This document shows positions 15,017 through 23,094 of a stretch of 32,718 nucleotides of DNA, one piece after another. The notes under the pieces are model-generated. The model saw only the letters and a list, made by a program, of their open reading frames with translations, did not search any database and had not been told where the DNA came from. The translations under genes and the position numbers were made by a program. This DNA is from an uncultured Clostridia bacterium (GTDB lineage Bacteria; Bacillota; Clostridia; Oscillospirales; Ruminococcaceae). The number at the start of each line of letters is the position of its first letter. Within the stretch, counting starts at the first letter, position 1. The stretch covers positions 1 through 32,718 of the forward strand of contig CANQVE010000027.1 of assembly GCA_947627205.1 (NCBI GenBank), given 5' to 3'.

Positions 15017-15044
15017 CATGTGTCAGCAAAGGAGTTGATATAAC

Positions 15045-17642
15045 ATGAATCCAAACAAGATGACCAAAAAGTCAATAGAAGCCGTTCAAGGCGCACAGGA
15101 CATTTCGGTTTCCTATCAGAACAACTGCGTTGAACAAATGCACTTGCTCTATGCGCTCTTAAACGACGAGGGCGGACTTTGCCCGCAGATACTCACCAAA
15201 ACGGGAGTTGACGCAAACGGCGTAAGAACGGCGGCTCTTCGTTTTATCGAGGGCATGCCGCGCGTTTCGGGAAGCGGGAGAGAAGCGGGAAAGATATATA
15301 TTTCCCCTGACCTTGACAAGGCGCTTTCGGAAGCCGAAGCAATGGCGGAGAGGATGAAAGACGATTATGTGTCTGTAGAACATCTGCTTATGGCGCTTAT
15401 AGAAAAGGCTGACAGCGGTGTTTCGGGGATAATAAAGAGCTTCGGAATTGACAAAAACAAGCTCCTCAAAGCTCTTCAGGAAATACGCGGAAATCAGCGC
15501 GTCACTTCCCAGGATCCCGAGGACACATACGACGTTCTTAGAAAATACGGACAGGACCTTGTAGAGCTCGCCCGCCAAAACAAGCTGGATCCCGTTATCG
15601 GGCGCGACAGCGAGATAAGAAACGTTATCCGCATTTTGTCGCGAAAGACTAAAAACAACCCCTGTCTTATCGGCGAGCCGGGCGTAGGAAAAACGGCTAT
15701 TGCCGAGGGGCTTGCTCTAAGAATAGTGCGCGGGGACGTTCCCTCCAACCTTAAAGACAGAAAGCTCTTTTCGCTCGATATGGGCGCGCTTATCGCGGGC
15801 GCAAAATATCAGGGAGAATTTGAGGAGCGCTTAAAGGCTGTCTTAAATGAAATCAAAAAGAGCGAGGGACAGATAATCCTCTTTATCGACGAGCTTCATC
15901 TTATTGTCGGAGCAGGAAAATCGGGCGGCGCAATGGACGCAGGAAACCTTTTAAAGCCCATGCTTGCGCGCGGAGAATTGCACTGTATAGGGGCTACTAC
16001 TCTTGACGAGTACTCAAAGTACATTGAAAAAGATCCCGCTCTCGAACGCCGTTTCCAGAAAGTGCTTGTAGATGAGCCGACGGTTGAAGATACCGTTTCA
16101 ATTCTGCGCGGACTTAAAGAAAGATACGAAGTTTTTCACGGCGTTAAAATTCAGGACAACGCCATAATTGCCGCCGCGACAATGTCCGACCGTTATATAA
16201 CCGACAGATTTCTTCCCGATAAGGCGATAGACCTTATAGACGAAGCCTGCGCAATGATAAGAACGGAAATGGAGAGCATGCCCGCGGAGCTTGATGAAAT
16301 TTCGAGGAGCATTCTTCAGCTTGAAATCGAAGAAACTGCGCTTAAAAAGGAAACCGACGCGCTGTCGCAGGAACATCTTGCAGATCTTCAGAAAGAGCTT
16401 GCCGAAAAGCGCGAGAAGTTCTCCGCAATGAAAGCAAAGTGGGAAAACGAAAAGAACGCCATTTCCAAAGTTCAGGACCTGCGCAAGGAAATTGAGCAGA
16501 CAAATGCCGACATTGAAAAAGCAAAGCGCGAGTATAACATGAACAAAGCCGCCGAGCTTATGTACGGAAAGCTCCCGAAACTGCAGGCGGATCTTAAGAC
16601 TGAAGAAGAGCTTGCCGAGCAGGCAAAGTCCGATTCGCTCCTGCGCGACAAGGTAACAGACGACGAAATCGCGCTTATAATAGCAAGAAGAACGGGTATC
16701 CCCGTAGATAAACTTGCAGAGGGCGAGCGCGAAAAGATACTGCGCCTTTCCGACACTCTCCACAGGCGCGTTATGGGGCAGGACGAGGCTGTCGCGCGCG
16801 TAAGCGAGAGCATTATGCGTTCGAGAGCGGGAATAAACGATCCGAGAAAACCGCTTGGCTCGTTCTTGTTCTTAGGTCCTACGGGCGTAGGAAAAACGGA
16901 GCTTGCAAAGTCGCTCGCCGAGGCGCTGTTTGACGATGAGAAAAACCTCATTCGCCTTGACATGAGCGAGTATATGGAAAAGCACACGGTGTCGCGTCTT
17001 ATCGGCGCGCCTCCCGGATATGTCGGTTATGAGGAGGGCGGACAGCTTACTGACGCCGTCCGCAGAAAGCCGTATTCCGTGGTGCTTTTCGACGAGGTGG
17101 AAAAAGCTCACCCCGATGTGTTCAACGTTCTTTTGCAGGTGCTTGACGACGGAAGAATAACCGACAGCCAAGGACGGCTCATTGATTTCAAGAACACGAT
17201 AATAATACTCACCTCAAATTTAGGCTCGCAGTTTATTCTTGAGGGCATTGACGAAAACGGCGAAATAACCGAAGAAGCAAGGAACAATGTAGACGCGCTT
17301 TTAAAACGCTCGTTCCGTCCCGAATTTCTGAACAGACTCGACGAGATAGTATTCTATAAACCGCTGTCAAAGGAAAATATCTTCGGCATTATCGACATTC
17401 AGGCAAACGACCTTGCAAAGCGCCTGAAAGAAAAACAGCTCGGTCTGGAGATAACCGAAGAAGCAAAGCAGTTTATCGTTGACGAAAGCTACGATCCCGC
17501 GTTCGGCGCAAGACCGCTCAAGCGCTATATGCAGCGCAATCTCGAAACCCTTATTGCAAAGGAAATTCTGGAGGATAAGCTCCGCCAGGGCGATACGATA
17601 AAGGTCGGCACAAAGGACGGAAAACTTGCAATTATCCGATAA
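15045..17642 (+). CDS. clpB: ATP-dependent disaggregase ClpB
   Basis: ClpB is a hexameric AAA+ chaperone that pulls proteins out of aggregates, working with DnaK. The 865-residue length is normal. Domains in order: N-terminal repeat domain (1-150), first AAA+ domain with Walker [10 protein letters not shown] (210-218), pore loop KYQGEFEER (254-262) and Walker B ILFIDE (278-283), and the coiled-coil middle domain (about 410-525). The second AAA+ domain has Walker [10 protein letters not shown] (611-619), pore loop GYVG (659-662) and Walker B VVLFDE (679-684). The long middle domain separates it from ClpC, and there is no ClpP-docking loop evident. AAAGGAG precedes the ATG. No CIRCE box, CtsR-type repeat or terminator is seen in the 79 bases after copA, so it may be read through from the copper promoter. 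A terminator follows at 17664. Confidence 0.95.
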   Translation: MNPNKMTKKSIEAVQGAQDISVSYQNNCVEQMHLLYALLNDEGGLCPQILTKTGVDANGVRTAALRFIEGMPRVSGSGREAGKIYISPDLDKALSEAEAMAERMKDDYVSVEHLLMALIEKADSGVSGIIKSFGIDKNKLLKALQEIRGNQRVTSQDPEDTYDVLRKYGQDLVELARQNKLDPVIGRDSEIRNVIRILSRKTKNNPCLIGEPGVGKTAIAEGLALRIVRGDVPSNLKDRKLFSLDMGALIAGAKYQGEFEERLKAVLNEIKKSEGQIILFIDELHLIVGAGKSGGAMDAGNLLKPMLARGELHCIGATTLDEYSKYIEKDPALERRFQKVLVDEPTVEDTVSILRGLKERYEVFHGVKIQDNAIIAAATMSDRYITDRFLPDKAIDLIDEACAMIRTEMESMPAELDEISRSILQLEIEETALKKETDALSQEHLADLQKELAEKREKFSAMKAKWENEKNAISKVQDLRKEIEQTNADIEKAKREYNMNKAAELMYGKLPKLQADLKTEEELAEQAKSDSLLRDKVTDDEIALIIARRTGIPVDKLAEGEREKILRLSDTLHRRVMGQDEAVARVSESIMRSRAGINDPRKPLGSFLFLGPTGVGKTELAKSLAEALFDDEKNLIRLDMSEYMEKHTVSRLIGAPPGYVGYEEGGQLTDAVRRKPYSVVLFDEVEKAHPDVFNVLLQVLDDGRITDSQGRLIDFKNTIIILTSNLGSQFILEGIDENGEITEEARNNVDALLKRSFRPEFLNRLDEIVFYKPLSKENIFGIIDIQANDLAKRLKEKQLGLEITEEAKQFIVDESYDPAFGARPLKRYMQRNLETLIAKEILEDKLRQGDTIKVGTKDGKLAIIR

Positions 17643-17663
17643 GCCGACACAAAACAACAAAAA

Positions 17664-17690
17664 CGCTGTCCGCAAAGGACAGCGCTTTTT
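17664..17690. terminator. Bidirectional terminator between clpB and the zinc-ribbon gene
   Basis: CGCTGTCC (17664-17671) pairs with GGACAGCG (17677-17684), followed by CTTTTT. On the minus strand GTTTTTGTTGTTTTG follows the same stem, so it can end both convergent transcripts. Confidence 0.9.
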
Positions 17691-17700
17691 GATTTTATTC

Positions 17701-19275
17701 TTATTTGTTTATGCCCATTATGATTATTATAATTATTGCAATTATCAGCGCTATGACCGCCGCAGCAAACAGCCCCACGGGAACGCCTTTCTTCTGCGGT
17801 ACGTTCAGCTGTTCAAAGGTTTGAACGGGCTGAACGGGCGTGACAGGCTGAACAGGCTGAACAGGCGGAACGGGCGGTGTGGTCGCCACGGTTTGCTCTG
17901 TCGGCTGAGGAATAACGGGAGCTTCTTCAACTACGGTTTCTTCAGCTACTTGTTCTGTAATAGGTTCTTCCACTGCTTGTTCAACAATAGGTTCTTCAGC
18001 TACTTGTTCAACAGTAGGCTCTTCAACTGCCTGTTCAACAGTAGGTTCTTCTACTGCCTGTTCAACAGGTGTTTCTTCAATTGCTTGTTCAACAGTAGGT
18101 TCCTCGACTGCTTGTTCAACAGTAGGTTCCTCGACTGCCTGCTCAACAGCAGGTTCTTCAACTGCTTGTTCAACAGCAGGTTCTTCAACTGCTTGTTCAA
18201 CAGCAGGTTCTTCAACTGCCTGTTCTGCAACGGGTTCTTCTACTGCCTGTTCAACAGGTGTTTCTTCAACTGCCTGTTCTGCAACGGGTTCTTCTACTGC
18301 CTGTTCAACTACGGGCTCTTCTACTGCCTGCTCAACAGTAGGTTCTTCTACTGCTTGTTCAACAGCGGGTTCTTCGACTGCTTGTTCAACAGTAGGTTCT
18401 TCTACTGCTTGTTCAACAACTACTTCTTCTACTGCCTGTTCAACAATAGGTTCTTCAATTGCTTGTTCTGCAACAGGTTCTTCAACTGCCTGTTCTGCAA
18501 CGGGTTCTTCTACTGCCTGTTCAACAACGGGTTCTTCAACCGCTTGCTCAACAACGGGTTCTTCAACCGCTTGCTCAACAACGGGTTCTTCTACTGCTTG
18601 TTCAACAGTAGGTTCTTCAATTGCTTGCTTGGCAACGGGTTCTTCATAAACAGTCGGCTGAATATCGGGCTCGGCGGCAAGCGCCGCAAAGTTATCGGAC
18701 ATTCCCACAAATGAAACGGGTTCAACGGTAACAGGCTCGGCAGTCGCAGGCTTGGGCTTTTCGTCTTGTTCAGCCTGTTCGAGAGAAAACTCGTCCATAG
18801 ATCCGCCGAGAAAACGGTAGGGATCAAGTATAACGTCAAGCTCGGCGTTTTCTTCCATAGAACAGCCGTCTATAACGGGAATGTTATCCGTTATCTCGAC
18901 GTTTTCCGCGCCGTCGCTCATTGAAAAGTTCTCGACGCGCATTTCATCGCCCTTTTTCGGAGCTTTCTGGCGCACGCGTCCCGTTGATAAATCGACCGCT
19001 TCAATTGTCGGAACTTGAAAACCCTCCGCGCCAAAGGCGTTTATTGCTCCCGAGACTGCCGAAACGGCTTCTTCGGAAAAGCTGTTCGTTCCGAAAAGAT
19101 CCGCTTCTCCCGAAGCGCCGTAGGGCGCGTCGCTTCTGTCAGGCACGGCAGGATTAGCAGGATTCTGCTGTACGGGAGGTTTTTTCGGAAATCTTCCCAC
19201 AGGCACAGGCGTGCCGCACTCCATACAGAACAAACTTCCGTCGATCAGCTTTTTACCGCAATTTCCGCAAAACAT
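17701..19275 (-). CDS. Zinc-ribbon, repeat-spacer, tail-anchored membrane protein
   Basis: The 524-residue protein has an N-terminal zinc ribbon (C3-x2-C6, C17-x2-C20). An acidic region runs to about residue 210. It is followed by 27 tandem 9-residue units of the type EEPVVEQAV (about 211-453) and a Pro/Val/Gln stretch (PPVQPVQPVTPVQPVQ). A single C-terminal hydrophobic helix (about 500-520) ends in GINK. With no signal peptide, it should be tail-anchored with the ribbon in the cytoplasm. The start is the ATG at 19273-19275, preceded by GGGGG; the frame continues upstream to 19347 but that would run through the promoter. I do not recognise a function. It shares its architecture and cysteine spacing with the gene at 19564-20244. 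The repeats make the spacer length likely to vary between strains. Confidence 0.82.
   Translation of the reverse strand: MFCGNCGKKLIDGSLFCMECGTPVPVGRFPKKPPVQQNPANPAVPDRSDAPYGASGEADLFGTNSFSEEAVSAVSGAINAFGAEGFQVPTIEAVDLSTGRVRQKAPKKGDEMRVENFSMSDGAENVEITDNIPVIDGCSMEENAELDVILDPYRFLGGSMDEFSLEQAEQDEKPKPATAEPVTVEPVSFVGMSDNFAALAAEPDIQPTVYEEPVAKQAIEEPTVEQAVEEPVVEQAVEEPVVEQAVEEPVVEQAVEEPVAEQAVEEPVAEQAIEEPIVEQAVEEVVVEQAVEEPTVEQAVEEPAVEQAVEEPTVEQAVEEPVVEQAVEEPVAEQAVEETPVEQAVEEPVAEQAVEEPAVEQAVEEPAVEQAVEEPAVEQAVEEPTVEQAVEEPTVEQAIEETPVEQAVEEPTVEQAVEEPTVEQVAEEPIVEQAVEEPITEQVAEETVVEEAPVIPQPTEQTVATTPPVPPVQPVQPVTPVQPVQTFEQLNVPQKKGVPVGLFAAAVIALIIAIIIIIIMGINK
17917..18645 (-). repeat. 27-bp tandem repeat, 27 units, inside a coding region
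   Basis: Twenty-seven in-frame units encode 9-residue EEPxVEQAV variants with no gaps (729 bp). Neighbouring units often share DNA sequence, for example repeated GTTCTTCAACTGCTTGTTCA, which indicates recent duplication. The regular unit keeps an antisense frame open by chance. Confidence 0.95.
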
Positions 19276-19318
19276 ATATATTCCCCCGTTACTGACAAAG
19301 CACAAAATTACTAATCTT

Positions 19319-19347
19319 ATTATACAATATTTAAAGCGTGATGTCAA
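19319..19347 (-). promoter_or_regulatory. Consensus promoter of the 17701-19275 gene
   Basis: On the minus strand TTGACA (19347-19342) and TATAAT (19324-19319) are 17 bases apart. The transcript would start near 19312, which fixes the start codon at 19275. Confidence 0.9.
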
Positions 19348-19408
19348 TTGAATTTATGAAAATTGTACAATTGATTAAAAGAACACGTCCGTTTTTGTGC
19401 TATTCCAC

Positions 19409-19522
19409 TGAAAAAACACCTGTTGGCAGTTGACAGGAGACAGGGTACAGTATTCAGTAACAGCCGAAAAGTAGTCCGCCGAATAAACGAAAAAAGAGGC
19501 TAGGTTTTAAACTCTAGCCTCT
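19409..19522 (-). repeat. 115-bp inverted repeat element, copy 2
   Basis: The reverse complement of 11939-12053 with about eight differences. It includes heptads TTGGCAG, TTGACAG, GAGACAG, GGTACAG, TATTCAG at 19423-19457. As with copy 1, it ends shortly before a promoter (19347) and faces the same way relative to it. Confidence 0.88.
19489..19522 (-). terminator. Intrinsic terminator of the second zinc-ribbon gene
   Basis: On the minus strand AGAGGCTAG (19522-19514) pairs with CTAGCCTCT (19503-19495), followed by TTTTTTCG. It lies 42 bases after the stop at 19564 and is part of the 115-bp element. Confidence 0.8.
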
Positions 19523-19563
19523 GACCTCTGATATGTGTTGGCGTTTAATGCCCGCTTCAGACT

Positions 19564-20244
19564 TTACAGCCCTGCAAAGTATAACCCTGCGAAAATTCCC
19601 GCGGCGATAGCAAAGACTGCCGTTGAAGCAAGGCACATCATCAGATGAGCAAACGTGTATTTGCGCTCGGGCTCTTGCTTTACGGGAACATTTGAAACAT
19701 TCGGAACATTTGGAACATTCGCCGTATTTACGGCCACCTCCGCTCCCGTCCAAGGCGCTTCGTTAAGCTGTTTTCCCGTGGCGCTGTTTATAGTCTCTGC
19801 GGGGCGGTCAAACGCCTGTTCGGAAATAGGTCGTTCAATTACTTGTTCAACATTTTGCACTATAGGCTCCGTCACTTGCTCCGCCCTTTGGATAACAGGC
19901 TCCGATATCTGCTGTTCAATTCTTTCCTGTTCAATATTTTGCGCTATAGGCTCCGTCACTTGCTCCGCCCTTTGGATAACAGGCTCCGATATCTGCTGTT
20001 CAATTCTCTCCTGTTCAACATTTTGCGCTATAGGCTCCGTCACTTGCTCCGCCCTTTGGATAACAGGCTCGGATATCTGCTGTTCAATTCTCTCCTGTTC
20101 AACAGTCTGCACCGCAGGCTCTGCAGACTGAACAGGCTGTGTCGGCTGTGCAGGTCTGATAACGCTTGCCGAAACGGGTTTTCCGCAAAAACTGCAAAAT
20201 CTTGCGCTGTCATTAAGTTGTTTTCCGCAATAAGAACAAAACAT
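19564..20244 (-). CDS. Second zinc-ribbon, repeat-spacer, tail-anchored membrane protein
   Basis: The 226-residue protein has the zinc ribbon C3-x2-C6, C17-x2-C20, exactly as in the 17701 gene. A Gln/Pro-rich linker follows, then three 28-residue repeats (about 49-132; core EQERIEQQISEPVIQRAEQ), a short NVPN repeat (about 176-187) and one C-terminal hydrophobic helix (about 200-224). The start ATG has AGGATGG upstream. Only 23 bases separate it from the DNA glycosylase gene ahead, so the two are probably one transcript. The repeat unit differs from that of the first protein, so the shared ends have acquired different spacers. Function unknown; a cytoplasm-facing scaffold at the membrane is an inference. 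Confidence 0.82.
   Translation of the reverse strand: MFCSYCGKQLNDSARFCSFCGKPVSASVIRPAQPTQPVQSAEPAVQTVEQERIEQQISEPVIQRAEQVTEPIAQNVEQERIEQQISEPVIQRAEQVTEPIAQNIEQERIEQQISEPVIQRAEQVTEPIVQNVEQVIERPISEQAFDRPAETINSATGKQLNEAPWTGAEVAVNTANVPNVPNVSNVPVKQEPERKYTFAHLMMCLASTAVFAIAAGIFAGLYFAGL
19849..20100 (-). repeat. 84-bp direct repeat, three units, inside a coding region
   Basis: Three nearly identical in-frame units (3 x 84 bp) encode the 28-residue repeats of the second zinc-ribbon protein. They differ at only a few bases. Confidence 0.93.
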
Positions 20245-20267
20245 AATTTATACCATCCTTTAAAATC

Positions 20268-21080
20268 TTAAACCGAGACTTGCTCTTTATTCTGAATGTT
20301 CCTGAAATAATCAAAAAGATACTGCTGGGCTACGCCCTCTATGCCTTTTGTACATTCGGGAAGTCCGCCGGGGAAATATTCGCTCATTATCCGCTTTATC
20401 CAGACATCTTTAGGAAATGCGTCCAGCTTATGGAACGCAAACAGCAATACGCAGTCCGCTACCTTATCCCCTACACCCACTATGGTTTTGAGCTTTTCCC
20501 TCGCAGGAATAAGCGCCAGCGCGTCTATTTCCTCAAAGTCTATTTCCCCGCGGTTTATCTTTAAGACCGCGTCTGCTATATACCTGGCGCGAAAGCCCGC
20601 TCTAAGCTCCGCGAGGTCGCCCTCTTCTATGCCTCTTAGCTTTTCGGCTGTCGGAAAAGCATATCCGCCCGATATCTTCTCTCCGAACTTTTCGCAAAAC
20701 CGCGAGATAATTCCCGAAATGCGCGGAATGTTGTTGTTCTGGGAGATGATAAAGCTAAGAAGCGTTTCAAACGGCTCCTGCTTTAAAATTCTTATGCCCT
20801 GTGACGCCATGCAGGCTTTTTTCAGCGTTTCATCTTCCGAAAGCCGAGCTATGTATTCATTATAGTCAGCATTAAGGTCAAAATACTCGTTCCAGAATTT
20901 CTTGTCGGTTTTCGGCACGCCGTCAATTTCTACCGTTTCGCCTTTTTGTGTCACAATAAGTTTTTTTCCGCGGACAATGCCCGTAAAATTCCCGCTTTCG
21001 TCACCGCTCCAGCGGAAACACTGTCCGCAAAGGAAAGTACGCGCGGGAGAAAGCTCGCTTATAGTTGTTATGATTTTCAA
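20268..21080 (-). CDS. OGG1-type 8-oxoguanine DNA glycosylase/AP lyase
   Basis: This base-excision repair enzyme removes oxidised guanine and cuts the abasic strand. The 270-residue protein has an OGG1-like N-terminal domain (CGQCFRW at 18-24), the glycosylase core (ISQNNNI at 112-118) and a helix-hairpin-helix VGVGDKVADC (201-210). K206 is the expected nucleophile and D225 (FPKDVW) the catalytic aspartate. The start is a TTG at 21078-21080, because an in-frame TGA lies three codons upstream; AAGGGG lies 13 bases before it. Its promoter (21114-21142) overlaps that of the divergent DUF6062-like gene. It probably continues into the second zinc-ribbon gene. An alkyl-purine glycosylase of the same superfamily is a less likely alternative. 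Confidence 0.88.
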   Translation of the reverse strand: MKIITTISELSPARTFLCGQCFRWSGDESGNFTGIVRGKKLIVTQKGETVEIDGVPKTDKKFWNEYFDLNADYNEYIARLSEDETLKKACMASQGIRILKQEPFETLLSFIISQNNNIPRISGIISRFCEKFGEKISGGYAFPTAEKLRGIEEGDLAELRAGFRARYIADAVLKINRGEIDFEEIDALALIPAREKLKTIVGVGDKVADCVLLFAFHKLDAFPKDVWIKRIMSEYFPGGLPECTKGIEGVAQQYLFDYFRNIQNKEQVSV

Positions 21081-21097
21081 AATTTTTCAAAAACCCC

Positions 21098-21126
21098 TTG
21101 ATTATTTACTTTAATTATAATATAAT
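21098..21126 (+). promoter_or_regulatory. Promoter of the DUF6062-like gene
   Basis: TTGATT (21098-21103) and TATAAT (21121-21126) are 17 bases apart. It interlocks with the minus-strand promoter at 21114-21142. Confidence 0.8.
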
Positions 21127-21142
21127 TTTAATGGGATTTCAA
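21114..21142 (-). promoter_or_regulatory. Promoter of the DNA glycosylase gene
   Basis: On the minus strand TTGAAA (21142-21137) and TATAAT (21119-21114) are 17 bases apart. The two -10 boxes of the divergent promoters are one base apart, so both cannot be occupied at once. Confidence 0.78.
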
Positions 21143-21207
21143 GTGTTTTCTTGCTTTTTTCACCAACCCGACACAAAATTTTCTCTTACAGACGGAGGAC
21201 CGGAAAA

Positions 21208-21927
21208 GTGAAAAAGAATATTCTTACTATCCGCGTAGACGACATCTTCGGGCAAAAATGCGGATGCCCTATCTGCCTTACAAAAAGGATATCCGAGGAA
21301 AACGCCTGCGAATATATTGCAGGCTCGGCTATGATGACGCCCGAAATACGCATTGAAACAAACAAGCTGGGCTTTTGCGAAAGGCATTTCGACATGCTCC
21401 TTAAAACAGGCGCAAGGCTTCCTATTGCTCTTATACTAAGCACCCACCTCGACGAGATAGAAGCCAAAGCATACGAAGCCGAGCCTGCTTTCGGAAAAAA
21501 CACCAAAGCCGAGCGCGGCGCGGAATTTGAAAAGACCTGTTATATCTGCTCGCGTATGAACGACGACCTCGACCGTTTTTTACACGGAATGTTTAAAATG
21601 TACGCGGAGGACGAGAATTTCCGAAAGCTGTTTTCCGAGCAGGAATACATCTGCTTTCCGCACAGAAATCTTCTGCTTAATAATGCCCGAAAGTATCTCA
21701 AAAAGGACATGCTTAAACAATTTTCGCAGGAGACCGAACGGCTCTCAAAAGATAGGCTGAAACTTATAAGAAGCGGGCTCGAAGAGCTTTGCAGGAGCTT
21801 TGATTACAGAAATGTCGGAAAGCCACTTTCCGAAAACTCCGAAGTGTCTCCCGAAAACGCGGTTTGCTTTTTAACGGGTAGACAGACGGAAAACGAAATA
21901 AAGATAATGAAAGACAGAGAAGAATAA
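21208..21927 (+). CDS. DUF6062-like protein with two cysteine/histidine motifs
   Basis: By resemblance I place this in the clostridial DUF6062 family, whose function is unknown. The start is a GTG with GGAGG nine bases upstream, giving 239 residues; the ATG at 21151 has no ribosome binding site. The protein contains two similar modules. In the first, C20-x2-C23 is followed by GFC57-x2-H60. In the second, C111-x2-C114 is followed by C149-x2-H152. Each could bind one metal ion (inference). The segment TPEIRIETNKLGFCERHF (44-61) is the most family-like part. The rest is predicted helical and charged. A structured element starts two bases after the stop, and tsaD follows. Confidence 0.8.
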   Translation: MKKNILTIRVDDIFGQKCGCPICLTKRISEENACEYIAGSAMMTPEIRIETNKLGFCERHFDMLLKTGARLPIALILSTHLDEIEAKAYEAEPAFGKNTKAERGAEFEKTCYICSRMNDDLDRFLHGMFKMYAEDENFRKLFSEQEYICFPHRNLLLNNARKYLKKDMLKQFSQETERLSKDRLKLIRSGLEELCRSFDYRNVGKPLSENSEVSPENAVCFLTGRQTENEIKIMKDREE

Positions 21928-21928
21928 C

Positions 21929-22036
21929 TTCAGACTGTAGATAAAGCCCCATCTACGTCGTCAGAAACCCAGCAGCAGGCAAAAGCCTAGCCGCAGGATT
22001 TCTTCCTAGTATCTGGGACTTTCTCTACAGTCTGAA
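21929..22036 (+). repeat. Structured element with terminal inverted repeats, copy 2
   Basis: This 108-bp element begins two bases after a stop codon. Its left arm TTCAGACTGTAGATAAAG and right arm CTTTCTCTACAGTCTGAA are complementary except for one base. Shared with copy 1 (1918-2055) are GCCTAGCCGCAG, CTTCCTAG and an ATCTGGG before the right arm, plus GATTT..TATACA beyond it. The middle hairpin of copy 1 is missing. Confidence 0.72.
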
Positions 22037-22073
22037 ACAAGATTTCTATACAGTTTAAAAAACAGAGGGATTT

Positions 22074-23087
22074 ATGGATATATTAGCAATAGAAAGCTCC
22101 TGCGACGAGACTGCCGCGGCAGTCGTGCGCGACGGAAGAGAAATAATTTCCTCGGTCGTAGCAACGCAGATAGAAGAACACCGTCTGTATGGTGGCGTTG
22201 TTCCCGAAATTGCTTCAAGACGGCACTGCGAAAGCATTTGCGGAGTAGTTTCCGAGGCGCTCGAAAAAGCGGGCATGGCGGCGAAAGACGTCGACGCCAT
22301 AGCGGTGTCGTTTGCGCCGGGGCTTGTGGGAGCGCTTCTTGTGGGAGTAAATTTCGCAAAGGGACTTGCGTTTTCGCTCGGAAAACCGCTTATCCCCGTT
22401 CATCACATAAGAGGGCATATCGCGGCGAACTATCTCGCGCACAAAGAGCTTGAACCGCCCTATATGTGCCTTGTCGTTTCGGGAAGTCACTCGCACATAG
22501 TAAAAGTAAAAAGCCACACCGAGTTTGAAACGCTCGGAAGAACTATAGACGACGCGGCAGGCGAAGCCTTTGACAAAGCCGCGAGGGCTATGGGATTTCC
22601 CTATCCCGGAGGAGTTTTTATCGACAGCGCCGCAAAGCTCGGCGACAGCTCGAAATATAAGCTCCCCCGCCCGCATACGCCTAACCCCTATGATTTCAGC
22701 TTTTCGGGGCTTAAAACTGCCGTTTTAAACCTTATCCACAACACCGAACAGCGCGGAGAAGAAATTGACGTAAATTCTCTCTCGGCTTGTTTTCAGGAAA
22801 CAGTGTGTGAAATGCTGACGGAAAAATTCATTTCCGCCGCCGTTGAAAACAACTACAAAACGATTGCCGTCGCAGGAGGAGTAGCCGCAAACAGCGGACT
22901 GCGCTCGGCATTGTCTAAAGCCGCCGACGAACACGGCATGACGCTTTTCGCGCCGCCGCTGTCGCTTTGCGGAGACAACGCCGCGATGATAGGCTGTCAG
23001 GGGTATTATGAGTTTACGGCGGGAAATATTGCAAAGACTAATCTTAACGCTTATGCGACAATGCCGCTTGACGAGGTGAGGTGGTAA
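22074..23087 (+). CDS. tsaD: tRNA N6-threonylcarbamoyladenosine transferase TsaD
   Basis: TsaD transfers the threonylcarbamoyl group to A37 of ANN-reading tRNAs, together with TsaB, TsaE and TsaC, none of which is in the window. The 337-residue protein has the ASKHA fold signature IESSCDETA (6-14), metal ligands H111 and H115 in HIRGH, the NPYDFSFSGLKTAV segment, and AGGVAANSGLR with the third metal site in LCGDNAAMIG near the end. GAGGGA precedes the ATG. It begins a tight run of genes (gaps of 7, 1 and 32 bases) with the kinase, the protease and the TM2 protein. Older databases call it Gcp or O-sialoglycoprotein endopeptidase. Confidence 0.96.
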   Translation: MDILAIESSCDETAAAVVRDGREIISSVVATQIEEHRLYGGVVPEIASRRHCESICGVVSEALEKAGMAAKDVDAIAVSFAPGLVGALLVGVNFAKGLAFSLGKPLIPVHHIRGHIAANYLAHKELEPPYMCLVVSGSHSHIVKVKSHTEFETLGRTIDDAAGEAFDKAARAMGFPYPGGVFIDSAAKLGDSSKYKLPRPHTPNPYDFSFSGLKTAVLNLIHNTEQRGEEIDVNSLSACFQETVCEMLTEKFISAAVENNYKTIAVAGGVAANSGLRSALSKAADEHGMTLFAPPLSLCGDNAAMIGCQGYYEFTAGNIAKTNLNAYATMPLDEVRW

Positions 23088-23094
23088 AGTTCTG

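Noticed and set aside
14966-15044. A heat-shock operator before clpB
   Set aside because: No CIRCE inverted repeat and no CtsR-type direct heptads were found; the repeat present belongs to the dispersed CAG family.
17917-18645. Regular 27-bp repeats that might look like a CRISPR array
   Set aside because: Units are contiguous with no spacers, stay in frame within one protein, and no cas genes are near.
17626-18714. A 362-codon open frame on the plus strand opposite the repeat gene, rich in Phe, Asn and Leu
   Set aside because: It is the antisense shadow of the 27-bp coding repeats, which keep all frames without stops. It has no ribosome binding site and overlaps the end of clpB.
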